Assembly: GCF_012927745.1 (NCBI RefSeq)
Contig: NZ_JABBKX010000002.1
Coordinates: 1-64,000, forward strand
Source: Neoroseomonas marina
GTDB taxonomy: Bacteria > Pseudomonadota > Alphaproteobacteria > Acetobacterales > Acetobacteraceae
DNA: 64,000 bases
Reading direction: 5' to 3'
In this document: in pieces, positions 32,147-40,805 of the stretch
How positions within the stretch are numbered: position 1 is the first letter of the stretch
How the letters are laid out: every line of letters starts with the position of its first letter
Position numbers and translations under genes: made by a program
Notes under the pieces: model-generated
What the model saw: only the letters and a program-made list of their open reading frames with translations
Databases searched by the model: none
What the model was told of the DNA's origin: nothing

Positions 32147-33010
32147 ATGGCGATCGACTACGACACGCTGAAGAACCGCGGGTTCGCGGACATCGAGCAG
32201 GCCTACGGCGTCAAGGACACGATGCTCTACGCGCTCGGCCTCGGCCTCGGGCAGGACCCGATGGATCCGAAGCAGCTGCGCCATGTCTATGAGGAAGACC
32301 TCGTCGCCCTGCCGACCATGGGCGTGGTGCTCGCCACGCCCGGCTTCTGGGTGAAGGAACCTGACACCGGCGTGGACTGGCCCAAGGTGCTGCATGGCGA
32401 GCAGGGCCTGACCATCCACAAGCCACTGCCGCCGCAGGGCCGCGTCGTCAGCAGGTTCCGCATCGACGAGATCATCGACAAGGGCGCCGGCAAGGGCGCG
32501 CTGATGTACACGACGCGCGAGCTGCGTGATGCCGCGAATGGCGACCTGCTCTGCAGCCTGACCAGCACCTCCTTCCTGCGTGGCGATGGCGGCTTCGGCG
32601 GGCCGGCCGGCCCGATCCGCCAGCCGCATCCGGTGCCCGAGGGCACGCCGGACGCGGTCTTCGACTGGACGGTCGGCCGGCACGCCGCGCTGCTCTATCG
32701 CCTGAACGGCGACTACAACCCGGTCCATGCCGATCCGAAGGCGGCCGCGAAGGGCGGCTTCGCGCAGCCGATCCTGCATGGGCTGTGCTCCTACGGCGTT
32801 GCCGGCTGGGCGGTGATGAACCTGGTCTGCGACGGCGACGCATCGCGGTTGCGCCGCTTCGACCTGCGCTTCACCTCGCCGGTCTATCCCGGGGAGACGC
32901 TGCGCACCGAGGTCTGGAAGCAAGGCCCCGGTGTCGCCGCCTTCCGCGTGCGCGTCCCGGCGCGGGACGTCATCGCGCTCAACAATGGTCGGGCGGAATA
33001 CCTGCCGTGA
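32147..33010 (+). CDS. Double-domain MaoC hydratase (R-specific enoyl-CoA hydratase 2 type)
   Basis: A 287-residue protein with two hot-dog halves. The N-terminal half lacks a catalytic motif (VYEEDLVALPTMGVVLATPG). The C-terminal half has the full hydratase-2 signature LNGDYNPVHADPKAAAKGGF (about residues 188-207). This is the arrangement of eukaryotic-type MFE-2 hydratase and of bacterial homologues acting on bulky acyl-CoAs. It starts 14 bases after the CitE-like lyase and overlaps the ligase start by 4 bases. With the other MaoC protein it gives the cluster two separate hydration activities. Confidence 0.9.
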   Translation: MAIDYDTLKNRGFADIEQAYGVKDTMLYALGLGLGQDPMDPKQLRHVYEEDLVALPTMGVVLATPGFWVKEPDTGVDWPKVLHGEQGLTIHKPLPPQGRVVSRFRIDEIIDKGAGKGALMYTTRELRDAANGDLLCSLTSTSFLRGDGGFGGPAGPIRQPHPVPEGTPDAVFDWTVGRHAALLYRLNGDYNPVHADPKAAAKGGFAQPILHGLCSYGVAGWAVMNLVCDGDASRLRRFDLRFTSPVYPGETLRTEVWKQGPGVAAFRVRVPARDVIALNNGRAEYLP

Positions 33011-34527
33011 CGGCGCCGGCGGTCATCGTCAGTGGTGACCGCCAGGTCACCCGCGACGCGCTGATGGCCCGTGTACGTCGCGCGGCGACGGGGTTCGCGG
33101 CGCTCGGCGTGGCACCCGGGGATTGCGTGGCGCTGCTGCTGCGCAACGACTTCTCGTTCCTCGAAGCCAGCCTCGCCGCGACGACGCTCGGCGGCTATGC
33201 GGTGCCGATCAACTGGCATTGGAAGCCGGATGAGGTCGCCTACCTCCTGCGCGACTGCGAGGCACGAATCGTCGTCGTGCACGCCGACCTCGCGCACCTG
33301 CTGTCGGAAGCACCGGAAGGGCTGACGATCCTCGTCGTCCCGACGCCGCCCGAGGCCGCCGCCGCCTACGGCATCCCGCCCGCGCAGGACGCCACGGCCG
33401 GCGAGAACTGGGATGCCTTCATCGCCCGCCATGCCGAATGGGACCGTCCCCCCCAGCCGGCGCGGGAGAGCATGATCTATACCTCCGGCACCACCGGCCG
33501 CCCGAAGGGCGTGCGCCGCCAGCCGCCGACGCCGGAACAGGCCGCCGCCACCGCGCGCAACCGCGCGCAGATCTACGGCCTGGTTCCCGGCATCCGCGCG
33601 CTGGTGCCGGGGCCCATGTACCACTCCGCCCCCAACGGCTTCGGCCTGCGTGCCGTGCCGCTGGCCGAAGTGCTGGTGCTGATGCCGCGCTTCGACCCGG
33701 AGGAGACGCTCGCGCTGATCGAGCGCCACCGCATCACCACCGTCTTCCTCGTCCCGACGATGATGGTGCGCCTGCTCCGCCTGCCGGAGGAGGTGAAGCG
33801 CCGCTACGACCTCTCCTCGCTGCGCCACGTCACCCATGCGGCCGCCCCCTGCCCGCCGGAGGTGAAGCAGGCGATGCTCGCCTGGTGGGGCCCGGTCATC
33901 CACGAGTTCTACGGCGCGACCGACCTCGGCGCGCCGACCGCCTGCACGCCGGAGCAATGGCTCGCCAAGCCCGGCACCGTCGGCACGCTGACCGAAGGCG
34001 CGATCGTGAAGATCCTCGACGCGAATGGCGAGGAATGCCCCGTCGGCGTGCCCGGCGAGATCTTCGCCAGCGTCGCCTACATGCCGGACTTCACCTACAA
34101 CAAGCGCGATGGCGAACGGCGCGCGGTGGAACTCGGCGGGCTGATCACCGTGGGCGATGTCGGCTACTTCGACGCGGATGGCTACCTGTTCCTCTGCGAC
34201 CGCAAGCGCGACATGGTCATTTCCGGCGGCGTGAACATCTACCCCGCCGAGATCGAGGCCGTGATGATCGGCATCCCCGGCGTGCTCGACTGCGCCGTCT
34301 TCGGCATCCCGGACGCCGAATATGGCGAGAGCCTCTGCGCCGCCGTGCGCGTCGCGCCGGGCACGACGGAAGCCGCGATCCGCGAGGCGCTGAAGGCGAA
34401 GCTCGCCAACTTCAAGGTGCCGCGCGTCATCGACTTCCACGAGGAACTGCCGCGCGACGATTCCGGCAAGCTGCTCAAGCGCAAGCTGCGCGAGCCCTAC
34501 TGGCAGGGCGCCGGCCGCGCGATCTGA
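33007..34527 (+). CDS. AMP-forming acyl-CoA synthetase
   Basis: A 506-residue ANL-superfamily ligase. The A3 loop MIYTSGTTGRPKG is at residues 156-168, A5 is EFYGATDLGAP, A8 is LFLCDRKRDMVISGGVNIYP and the A10 lysine is in DSGKLLKRKLRE. It would activate the imported acid to its CoA thioester. Translation starts at a GTG (33007) overlapping the previous stop in a GTGA quartet. Some CoA ligases of this type precede degradation of dicarboxylic or branched acids; no more specific substrate can be given. Confidence 0.9.
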   Translation: MTAPAVIVSGDRQVTRDALMARVRRAATGFAALGVAPGDCVALLLRNDFSFLEASLAATTLGGYAVPINWHWKPDEVAYLLRDCEARIVVVHADLAHLLSEAPEGLTILVVPTPPEAAAAYGIPPAQDATAGENWDAFIARHAEWDRPPQPARESMIYTSGTTGRPKGVRRQPPTPEQAAATARNRAQIYGLVPGIRALVPGPMYHSAPNGFGLRAVPLAEVLVLMPRFDPEETLALIERHRITTVFLVPTMMVRLLRLPEEVKRRYDLSSLRHVTHAAAPCPPEVKQAMLAWWGPVIHEFYGATDLGAPTACTPEQWLAKPGTVGTLTEGAIVKILDANGEECPVGVPGEIFASVAYMPDFTYNKRDGERRAVELGGLITVGDVGYFDADGYLFLCDRKRDMVISGGVNIYPAEIEAVMIGIPGVLDCAVFGIPDAEYGESLCAAVRVAPGTTEAAIREALKAKLANFKVPRVIDFHEELPRDDSGKLLKRKLREPYWQGAGRAI

Positions 34528-34566
34528 CGACATCGCGCCGGGAGCGCGCGACCAGGGAGGTCCAGG

Positions 34567-35550
34567 ATGAACCGCATCGCCACCCCACGCCGCGCCCTGC
34601 TTGCCGCAGGCCTCGCGCCGCTGGCCGCCCCGCGCCTCGGCCGTGCGCAATCCGCGTTTCCCGGCACGCGGCCGGTCAGCCTGATCATTCCCTACGCCGC
34701 CGGCGGCATCCCCGATGTCTTCGGCAATGCCGTCAACCAGGGGCTGCAGGAACGGCTCGGCGGCACCTTCGTCATGGATCACAAGCCGGGCGCGAGCACG
34801 ACGCTCGGCACCCGCCAGGCCGCCCGCGCGCGGCCGGACGGCTACACCCTGGTCTTCGCGGGGAACGCCACCTTCACCATCACGCCCTTCGTGCTGCGCA
34901 GCGCCGGGTATGATTCCGCGAAGGACTTCACCTGGCTTGGCATGACCGGCATCGCCGTCTACCTGTTCGTCGCGCATCCGCGCTGGGAGAGCCTCGAGCA
35001 GTTGCTCGCCGCCGCGAAGCGCCGGCCGAACGAGATCTCCTACGCCACCTGGGGCGTCGGCTCCTCGGCGCATCTCGGCACCTTCGACCTCGCCCGCCGT
35101 GCGGGGGTGGAGATGATCCACGTCCCCTACAACGGCACCGCCGCCGCGCTGGTCGACGTCTCGAGCGGCCGGGTCGACTTCATGCTCAGCACCCTCGCCC
35201 CGGCGCGGCCGCACATGGAGGCGGGGCGCGTGCGCGCGCTCGGCATCGCGACGGCGCAGCGCTTCCGCCCCCTGCCCAGCCTGCCGACCGTCGCGGAGCA
35301 GGGATTCCCCGATTACGTCGTGCCGAACTGGACCGGCATCGCCGCGCCCGCGGGCCTGCCGGACGGCATCGCGACGCAGCTCGAAACGGCCCTCGCGCAG
35401 ACCTTCTCGGACGAGGCGCTGCTCACGCGACTCGAACCGCTCGGCATCACCGCATCGCCGACCGGCGCGCGGGCCATGCGGGACCAGGTCGCGAAGGATC
35501 TCGCGGAGAATGCGGAGCTGGTGCGCCGCGCGGGCATCACCCCGGAATAG
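34567..35550 (+). CDS. TctC/Bug-family periplasmic solute-binding protein
   Basis: A 327-residue receptor. A Tat-like signal (TPRRALLAAGLAPLAAPRLG) is followed by RPVSLIIPYAAGGIPDVFGN and the family motifs ISYATWGVGSSAHLGTFDL and VRALGIATAQRFRPLPSLP. It follows the acyl-CoA ligase by 39 bases and is directly succeeded by a second paralogue. Presumably it captures the carboxylate substrate of this operon, but no tctA or tctB is present. It differs substantially from the neighbour at 35605, so the pair may cover different ligands. Confidence 0.92.
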   Translation: MNRIATPRRALLAAGLAPLAAPRLGRAQSAFPGTRPVSLIIPYAAGGIPDVFGNAVNQGLQERLGGTFVMDHKPGASTTLGTRQAARARPDGYTLVFAGNATFTITPFVLRSAGYDSAKDFTWLGMTGIAVYLFVAHPRWESLEQLLAAAKRRPNEISYATWGVGSSAHLGTFDLARRAGVEMIHVPYNGTAAALVDVSSGRVDFMLSTLAPARPHMEAGRVRALGIATAQRFRPLPSLPTVAEQGFPDYVVPNWTGIAAPAGLPDGIATQLETALAQTFSDEALLTRLEPLGITASPTGARAMRDQVAKDLAENAELVRRAGITPE

Positions 35551-35604
35551 ACGGATCGCGGCGGACGGACGTAGCCTGCGCGCGGTTTCCGGGGAGGACT
35601 CATC

Positions 35605-36570
35605 GTGAACATCACGCGACGCCACGCGCTCGCCGCCGCCACACTGGCCCTTCCCACCGCTGGGCTGGCGCAGCCGCGCACCTGGCCGAACCGCCCGGTG
35701 CGCATCATCATCCCCTACGCGCCCGGCGGCCCGGTCGAGATCCCCGGACGCTTCCTCGCCGAACATCTCTCCGCACGGCTCGGCCAGCCCTTCATCGTCG
35801 AGACGCGCCCTGGCGCCGGCGGTGCGGTCGGCACCAAGCAGGTCATCGCCACGACGGACCAGCACACCCTGGCCATGGTGACCGGCGCCGTCGCCATCCA
35901 GCCGGCCGTGCAGCCCGACATCGGCTACGACCCGGTGAACGACCTCCTGCCCATCTCCCTCGTCTCGGAAGCGAGCATGGGCTTCATGGTGCGCCCCAAC
36001 GCCGCCTTCCGCGACCTGCCGGCCCTGGTCGCCGCGGCGAAGGCCGCGCCGGGGCGGATCACCTACGGTTCCTCGGGCAACGGCACCACGACGCACATGG
36101 CGGCGGCACTGTTCGGCGCGCGGGCGGGCATCAACTGGCAGCACGTGCCCTATCGCGGCGGCGGGCAGCTCATCAGCGGGTTCCTCGCCGGCGACGTGGA
36201 TGTCATGAGCGGCGACCTCGCGACGCTGCTGCCGCATGTGCAGGAAGGCCGCGGCGTGCTGCTCGGCGTGACCTCGCCGGACCGCGTGCCCGTGGTGCCG
36301 AACGTGCCTTCGATCGCCGAGGTCGTGCCGGGCACCGGCATCACCATCTGGTTCGCGCTCTTCGCCCCGCGCAACTTCCCCGAGGAGGCGACGGCGCGCC
36401 TCGTCGCCGAATTCGCGCCGCTGCGCAGCGGTTCGCCGCTCGGCGAACGCATGGCCGCGACCGGCGGACGCCTGCTGCTGACCGGGCCCGCGGACCTCTC
36501 CGAACGCCTGCGTCGCGAATTGCCGCTCTGGCGTCACGTCGTCGCCGAGGCCGGCATCCGCCCCGAGTGA
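35605..36570 (+). CDS. TctC/Bug-family periplasmic solute-binding protein
   Basis: A 321-residue receptor with a Tat-type leader (ITRRHALAAATLALPTAGLA) and the family strands RPVRIIIPYAPGGPVEIPGR, ITYGSSGNGTTTHMAAALF and VPYRGGGQLISGFLAGDVDV. It begins at a GTG (35605) behind a clear GGGGAGGA ribosome-binding site. It is the third TctC-type gene in this 11-kb island, and the gap to the following CoA-transferase is only 7 bases. Confidence 0.92.
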   Translation: MNITRRHALAAATLALPTAGLAQPRTWPNRPVRIIIPYAPGGPVEIPGRFLAEHLSARLGQPFIVETRPGAGGAVGTKQVIATTDQHTLAMVTGAVAIQPAVQPDIGYDPVNDLLPISLVSEASMGFMVRPNAAFRDLPALVAAAKAAPGRITYGSSGNGTTTHMAAALFGARAGINWQHVPYRGGGQLISGFLAGDVDVMSGDLATLLPHVQEGRGVLLGVTSPDRVPVVPNVPSIAEVVPGTGITIWFALFAPRNFPEEATARLVAEFAPLRSGSPLGERMAATGGRLLLTGPADLSERLRRELPLWRHVVAEAGIRPE

Positions 36571-36577
36571 TGCACAC

Positions 36578-37768
36578 ATGATTCCGCTTCTGCCGGGCCT
36601 GCGCGTCCTCGATCTCACCAGCGTCATCTACGGCCCCTTGATCGGGCAGGTGCTCGGCGACCTCGGCGCCGAGGTCATCAAGGTGGAAGGGCCGGAAGGC
36701 GACCTCGCGCGCGGCATCCAGCCCCGCGGCCCGCAGGGCGACAGCGCGATGTTCGTCTGCAACAACCGCAACAAGCGCAGCGTCGTGCTCGACCTCAAGA
36801 CCCCCGCGGGATGCGAGGTCTTCACCCGTCTGCTGCGCTGGGCCGAGGTCTTCGTCCACAACATGCGCCCCGCCGCGATCGAAAGGCTGGGCTTCGGCTT
36901 CGACAAGGTCGCGGCGATCAACCCGCAGATCATCTACTGCGCCGCGGTCGGCTTCGGCAGCGGCGGGCGCTATGCCGGGCGCCCGGCCTTCGACGACGTG
37001 ATCCAGGCGGCCGGCGGCATCGCCGCGCTGCCCTCCTATCGCGGGCAGGACCCCGCCTATGTGCCCGGCGTGATGGCGGACAAGGTCGCGGCGCTGACCG
37101 CGACCTATGGCGTGATGGCCGCGATCGCCGCGCGCGGCCGCGGCATGGCGGGTCCGATCGAGGTCGAGGCCGCGATGTTCGAATCCGTCGCCGCCTTCGT
37201 GCTGAACGAACACCTGGCCGCCGCCGCCTTCGGCGGCCCGCCCGAGGTCGCCGGCTACCATCGCATGTTCGCCGCCGACCGCCGGCCCTACCGCACGCAG
37301 GATGGCTGGATCGCGGCCCTTCCGTACACCGAGCAGCAATGGCGCCGCCTGCTGGACTTCACCGGCCGGCGCGACGTGCTCGAGGCGCCGTGGTTCGCCG
37401 ATCCCGGCGAGCGCAGCGCCCATATCGCCGAGCTCTACACCGTGCTGGCCGAGGAGATGACCCGCCGCAGCACCGCCGACTGGCTCCAGGCGCTGCAGGA
37501 CCTCGACATCCCGCATGCGCGCGTCAACCGGCTCGAGGACCTGCTGACCGATCCGCATCTCCAGGACGTGGATTTCTTCGCACCCAACGGCAGCGGCCTG
37601 GCCCGGTCGGCGCGGCAGCCGGTGTCCTATCCCGGCCTCGCCGCGCAGCCGGATCGTCCGGCGCCAGTGCTGGGCGCGGATACCGAGGAGGTCGCGCAGA
37701 TGCTCGGCTACGACGCGTCCGCGCTTGCCGCGCTGCGCGCCGGCGGCGCTTTCGGGAAGGCAGGCTGA
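36578..37768 (+). CDS. CaiB/BaiF (family III) CoA-transferase
   Basis: A 396-residue CoA-transferase with GLRVLDLTSVIYGPLIGQVL at the start, NNRNKRSVVLDLKTPAG near residue 65, and the probable catalytic aspartate in PGVMADKVAALTATYG (about residue 168). It is the last gene of the acyl-CoA dehydrogenase operon and the second transferase in the island. It is only distantly similar to the one at 26657-27847, so the two probably use different donor or acceptor acids. It converges on the DAO-type oxidase with a 6-base gap. Confidence 0.92.
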   Translation: MIPLLPGLRVLDLTSVIYGPLIGQVLGDLGAEVIKVEGPEGDLARGIQPRGPQGDSAMFVCNNRNKRSVVLDLKTPAGCEVFTRLLRWAEVFVHNMRPAAIERLGFGFDKVAAINPQIIYCAAVGFGSGGRYAGRPAFDDVIQAAGGIAALPSYRGQDPAYVPGVMADKVAALTATYGVMAAIAARGRGMAGPIEVEAAMFESVAAFVLNEHLAAAAFGGPPEVAGYHRMFAADRRPYRTQDGWIAALPYTEQQWRRLLDFTGRRDVLEAPWFADPGERSAHIAELYTVLAEEMTRRSTADWLQALQDLDIPHARVNRLEDLLTDPHLQDVDFFAPNGSGLARSARQPVSYPGLAAQPDRPAPVLGADTEEVAQMLGYDASALAALRAGGAFGKAG

Positions 37769-37774
37769 ACGCGA

Positions 37775-39106
37775 TCAGCCGACATCTTTCACCCGCCAGC
37801 CATCCAGGCGGTCGCGCAGCTGGTAGGCGGTGCCCACCAGCGGCATGAACCACGGATTGCCGGTGTAGAAGGGCCGCGTCGGGAAGGTCAGGCGGGTGAA
37901 GGCGGACACGCTGTTCCCGCCCCCCATGATCTGCTGCGCCGCGACGCGCCCGAAATGCGTCATCGCGACCACGCCGCTGCCGTTGCAGCCCATCGCGTAG
38001 TGGATGCCGTCATGCACGCCGACATGCGGCATCATGTCGAAGGCGAAGGCGACGTTGCCGAACCAGCCATGGGTGATGCGCACGCCGGCGAGGTCCGGGA
38101 TGAGGTCCACCATGAAGCGGTGCAGCCGCACGGAGGCGCGGCGCGCGTCGTTGTCGACGAAGCTGGCGCGGCCACCGAACAGGATGCGCGTGTAATCCGG
38201 CGAGGGCCGGAAGTAGTAGAGGATCTTCTTGGTGTCGCCATAGACGCGCAGCTTCGGCAGCGCGGCGCGGACACGCTCCTCACCGATCGGCTCGCTGGCG
38301 ATCATGTAGCTCGCGACCGGGATCAGGCGGCGGAGATGCCAGGGCGCGGCGGACCCGGTATAGCCGTTCGTCGCCATCATCAGGTGCCGCGCGCGCAGCC
38401 TGCCGCGATTGGTCTCGACCGCGAAGGCGCCATCCGCCTGCCGTGTGGCGCCGCGGTACTCCACGCCGCCGATCAGCGTCGCACCCGCCCGCGCCGCGGC
38501 CTGCGCGAGCGACCGCACATACTTCCCGGGATGTATCGAGGCCGCGCGGAGCAGCAGCATCCCGCCATGGTAACGATCGGTCGCGATCTCCTCGTGCACG
38601 CGCTCGCGCGGCAGCAGGAAGGCTTCCTCGCTGCCGGTCGCGTTGATCATCTCGGCGCGGCGCTGCAGCGCCTCCATCGCCTTGGGGGCGTGCGCGCCGA
38701 CGAAGCGGCCGCAGCGCACGTATTGGCAGTCGAGGCCCTCGCGCGCGACCAGCGCCTCGAAATCCTCGAAGGCCTGCTCGCCCTCGGCCGCGAGCTCCGC
38801 GACGAAGGTCGCGCCGAAGGTCTCGACCAGGTCGGATCGGACCTTGCCCAGGCTGCCCGCGCCGCTCAGCGCCCCGCCATTGCGCGAGGACGCGCCCCAG
38901 CCGATCGCCTCGCGGTCGATCACCAGCGCCTTCACGCCGTTGCGCCCGAGCTCCAGTGCCGTCGCCAGCCCCGCGATGCCGCCGCCGACGACCAGGACTT
39001 CCACCTCGTCCGGCAGCGGCGCCTCGGCCGGCGCGGGCGGCGCCTCCTCCCACCAATAGGGGCGTTCGACGAAGCCGGGGGCGAAGGGATCGGATGCGGT
39101 GCTCAT
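37775..39106 (-). CDS. DAO-family FAD-dependent amine/amino-acid oxidase
   Basis: A 443-residue flavoprotein. The N-terminal PYWWEEAPP segment is followed by the FAD motif VLVVGGGIAGLATALELGRN (about residues 37-56) and WGASSRNGGALSGAG. The C-terminal half has YGDTKKILYYFRPSPDYTRI and YAMGCNGSGVVAMTHFG. The pattern is that of the PuuB / glycine-oxidase group, which oxidises gamma-glutamylputrescine or other secondary amines. The start ATG 39104-39106 gives the family N-terminus; the open frame upstream has no similarity. It lies 49 bases after the HerA-like gene on the same strand. Confidence 0.87.
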   Translation of the reverse strand: MSTASDPFAPGFVERPYWWEEAPPAPAEAPLPDEVEVLVVGGGIAGLATALELGRNGVKALVIDREAIGWGASSRNGGALSGAGSLGKVRSDLVETFGATFVAELAAEGEQAFEDFEALVAREGLDCQYVRCGRFVGAHAPKAMEALQRRAEMINATGSEEAFLLPRERVHEEIATDRYHGGMLLLRAASIHPGKYVRSLAQAAARAGATLIGGVEYRGATRQADGAFAVETNRGRLRARHLMMATNGYTGSAAPWHLRRLIPVASYMIASEPIGEERVRAALPKLRVYGDTKKILYYFRPSPDYTRILFGGRASFVDNDARRASVRLHRFMVDLIPDLAGVRITHGWFGNVAFAFDMMPHVGVHDGIHYAMGCNGSGVVAMTHFGRVAAQQIMGGGNSVSAFTRLTFPTRPFYTGNPWFMPLVGTAYQLRDRLDGWRVKDVG

Positions 39107-39155
39107 GCCGCCGCCAGCCTGCCACAGCCGGGCGGCCCTGCATCCTGTCTTTCGG

Positions 39156-40670
39156 TCAGGCGGCGCGGATGCCGTCGGACGGCGCGTTCGGATCGCCCGG
39201 CGCGGTCTCCCAGCCGAGGCCCACGATGGCCACCACACGCCGTCCGCCACGGTCCGCGCGACAGACGATGCAGGATTGCTCCTCGAGCCAGGTCAGCAGC
39301 CGCCGCGCCCGCCCGGCCGAGCGGCTGCCATAGGCGAGCGCGATGGCGCCGTCCGGCGGGCAGGGCTCGCCGGCCAGCGCCGTGCGCGCGAGCAGCAGGT
39401 ACACACCCTGCGCGTCCTCGGGCAGCGCCTCGGCGCGCTCGACCGCCCGCGGCCAGTCGGTGCCGTCCATCGCACGCATGTCGACCCCGGCGCGCGCGAT
39501 GGCCAGCATCCGGCGGAAGGCCGGCAGGTCCGGCGGCGGCCCGCCGATCTCCTGGATCCGGCAGCGCACCTGGAAATCCTGGTAGAGCACCGCCGAGGGG
39601 CGGAACGGCGCCTCGGGATCGGCGAGGATCTGCCGCAGCACCTCGGTCAGCACCTTCTCGCGTTCCGCCGCTTCCTCGGGCGTCGGGGGCGGCGCCTCCG
39701 GCGCCTTGGCGCCGCGCGCCTGCGGCGGCTGGAACTGCGCGAGCTGCTGCAGGATGTCCGGCGCGGGCGCCCGCGGCTGGCGGCGCGGGCGCGGCGGCAG
39801 CGCCGCCTCGGCCTCCGGCATCCGCAGGATCATGTCGCGCGCTTCCTCCAGCGCGGTCGCATCCGGCGGCGGCACCAGGCGCGGGCCGCCGCTGCGCGAA
39901 CTGGTCTCGACGTCCCCGATCCGGACCGGCAGCGGCCGACGCGACACCGCCGGCCCGAGCGCGATGAAGTTCCCGCGCGGCAGGTCGCGGAACATCTCCG
40001 CCTGGCGCCGCTCCATGCCGAGCAGGTCGGCCGCGCGCGCCATGTCGATGTCGAGGAAGGTGCGCCCCATCATGAAGTTCGAGGCCTCGGCCGCCACGTT
40101 CTTCGCGAGCTTCGCCAGGCGCTGCGTCGCGATGACGCCCGCGAGGCCCCGCTTGCGGCCGCGGCACATCAGGTTCGTCATCGCACCGAGCGAGAGCCGC
40201 CGCGCCTCGTCCGACACGTCGCCGCCGGCGGCCGGCGCGAACAGTTGCGCCTCGTCCACCACCACCATCGCGGGTGTCCAGGCGTCACGTTCCGCGTTGA
40301 AAAGCCCGGACAGGAAGGCAGCCGCCGAACGCAGCTGCTCCTCCACCTCCACATGCTCGAGGTTGAGCACGACCGAGACGCGATGCTGGCGCACCACCTC
40401 GGCGGAACGCTGCAGGGAGGCCTCGGTATGCTCGGCGACGTCGACGACGAGATGGCCGAAACGCTCGGCGAGGGTAACGAAGTCGCCTTCCGGATCGACC
40501 ACGACCTGCTGGACCCAGGGCGCGCTCTGTTCCAGCAGACGGCGAAGCAGATGCGACTTGCCCGACCCGGAATTGCCCTGCACCAGAAGGCGCGTGGAGA
40601 GCAGTTCCTCCAGGTCGACGACCACCGCCTCCCCGGCGGTGCCGAGTCCCATGTCGACACTGATCGTCAT
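39156..40670 (-). CDS. HerA-like (DUF87/DUF853-type) ATPase
   Basis: A 504-residue P-loop ATPase. Walker A is QGNSGSGKSHLLRR (residues 31-44), Walker B is AMVVVDEAQLFAP (D139/E140), and a sensor region CRGRKRGLAGVIATQRLAKL follows. A proline-rich linker (about 285-345) leads to a C-terminal domain of unknown function (DFQVRCRIQEIGGPPPDLP). HerA proteins pump or unwind DNA with the nuclease NurA in archaea and in some defence systems; no nuclease is adjacent here. Many alphaproteobacteria carry this stand-alone form, so a housekeeping role is as likely as defence. Confidence 0.82.
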   Translation of the reverse strand: MTISVDMGLGTAGEAVVVDLEELLSTRLLVQGNSGSGKSHLLRRLLEQSAPWVQQVVVDPEGDFVTLAERFGHLVVDVAEHTEASLQRSAEVVRQHRVSVVLNLEHVEVEEQLRSAAAFLSGLFNAERDAWTPAMVVVDEAQLFAPAAGGDVSDEARRLSLGAMTNLMCRGRKRGLAGVIATQRLAKLAKNVAAEASNFMMGRTFLDIDMARAADLLGMERRQAEMFRDLPRGNFIALGPAVSRRPLPVRIGDVETSSRSGGPRLVPPPDATALEEARDMILRMPEAEAALPPRPRRQPRAPAPDILQQLAQFQPPQARGAKAPEAPPPTPEEAAEREKVLTEVLRQILADPEAPFRPSAVLYQDFQVRCRIQEIGGPPPDLPAFRRMLAIARAGVDMRAMDGTDWPRAVERAEALPEDAQGVYLLLARTALAGEPCPPDGAIALAYGSRSAGRARRLLTWLEEQSCIVCRADRGGRRVVAIVGLGWETAPGDPNAPSDGIRAA

Positions 40671-40805
40671 TCACCCACCCGGCGCGCCATTCGTCCCGAC
40701 CCTCGCCGCCGCGCGGCGGGCGGCGATGGATGGTCCTATCGTCGTTTGAACGGCGGATAAAGCCGGCCGAGTCGCCAACGAGCCTCCGCGCCGGTCAAGG
40801 TGGCC

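Noticed and set aside
32884..36627. A 1247-codon minus-strand open frame
   Set aside because: It is antisense to the acyl-CoA ligase and two TctC genes and has no recognisable domain.
40671..40805. A GC-rich hairpin (GCCGCCGCGCGGCGGGCGGC) as terminator between the HerA-like and acylase genes
   Set aside because: No T-run follows on either strand and such repeats are frequent in this base composition. I see no clear function in the gap.
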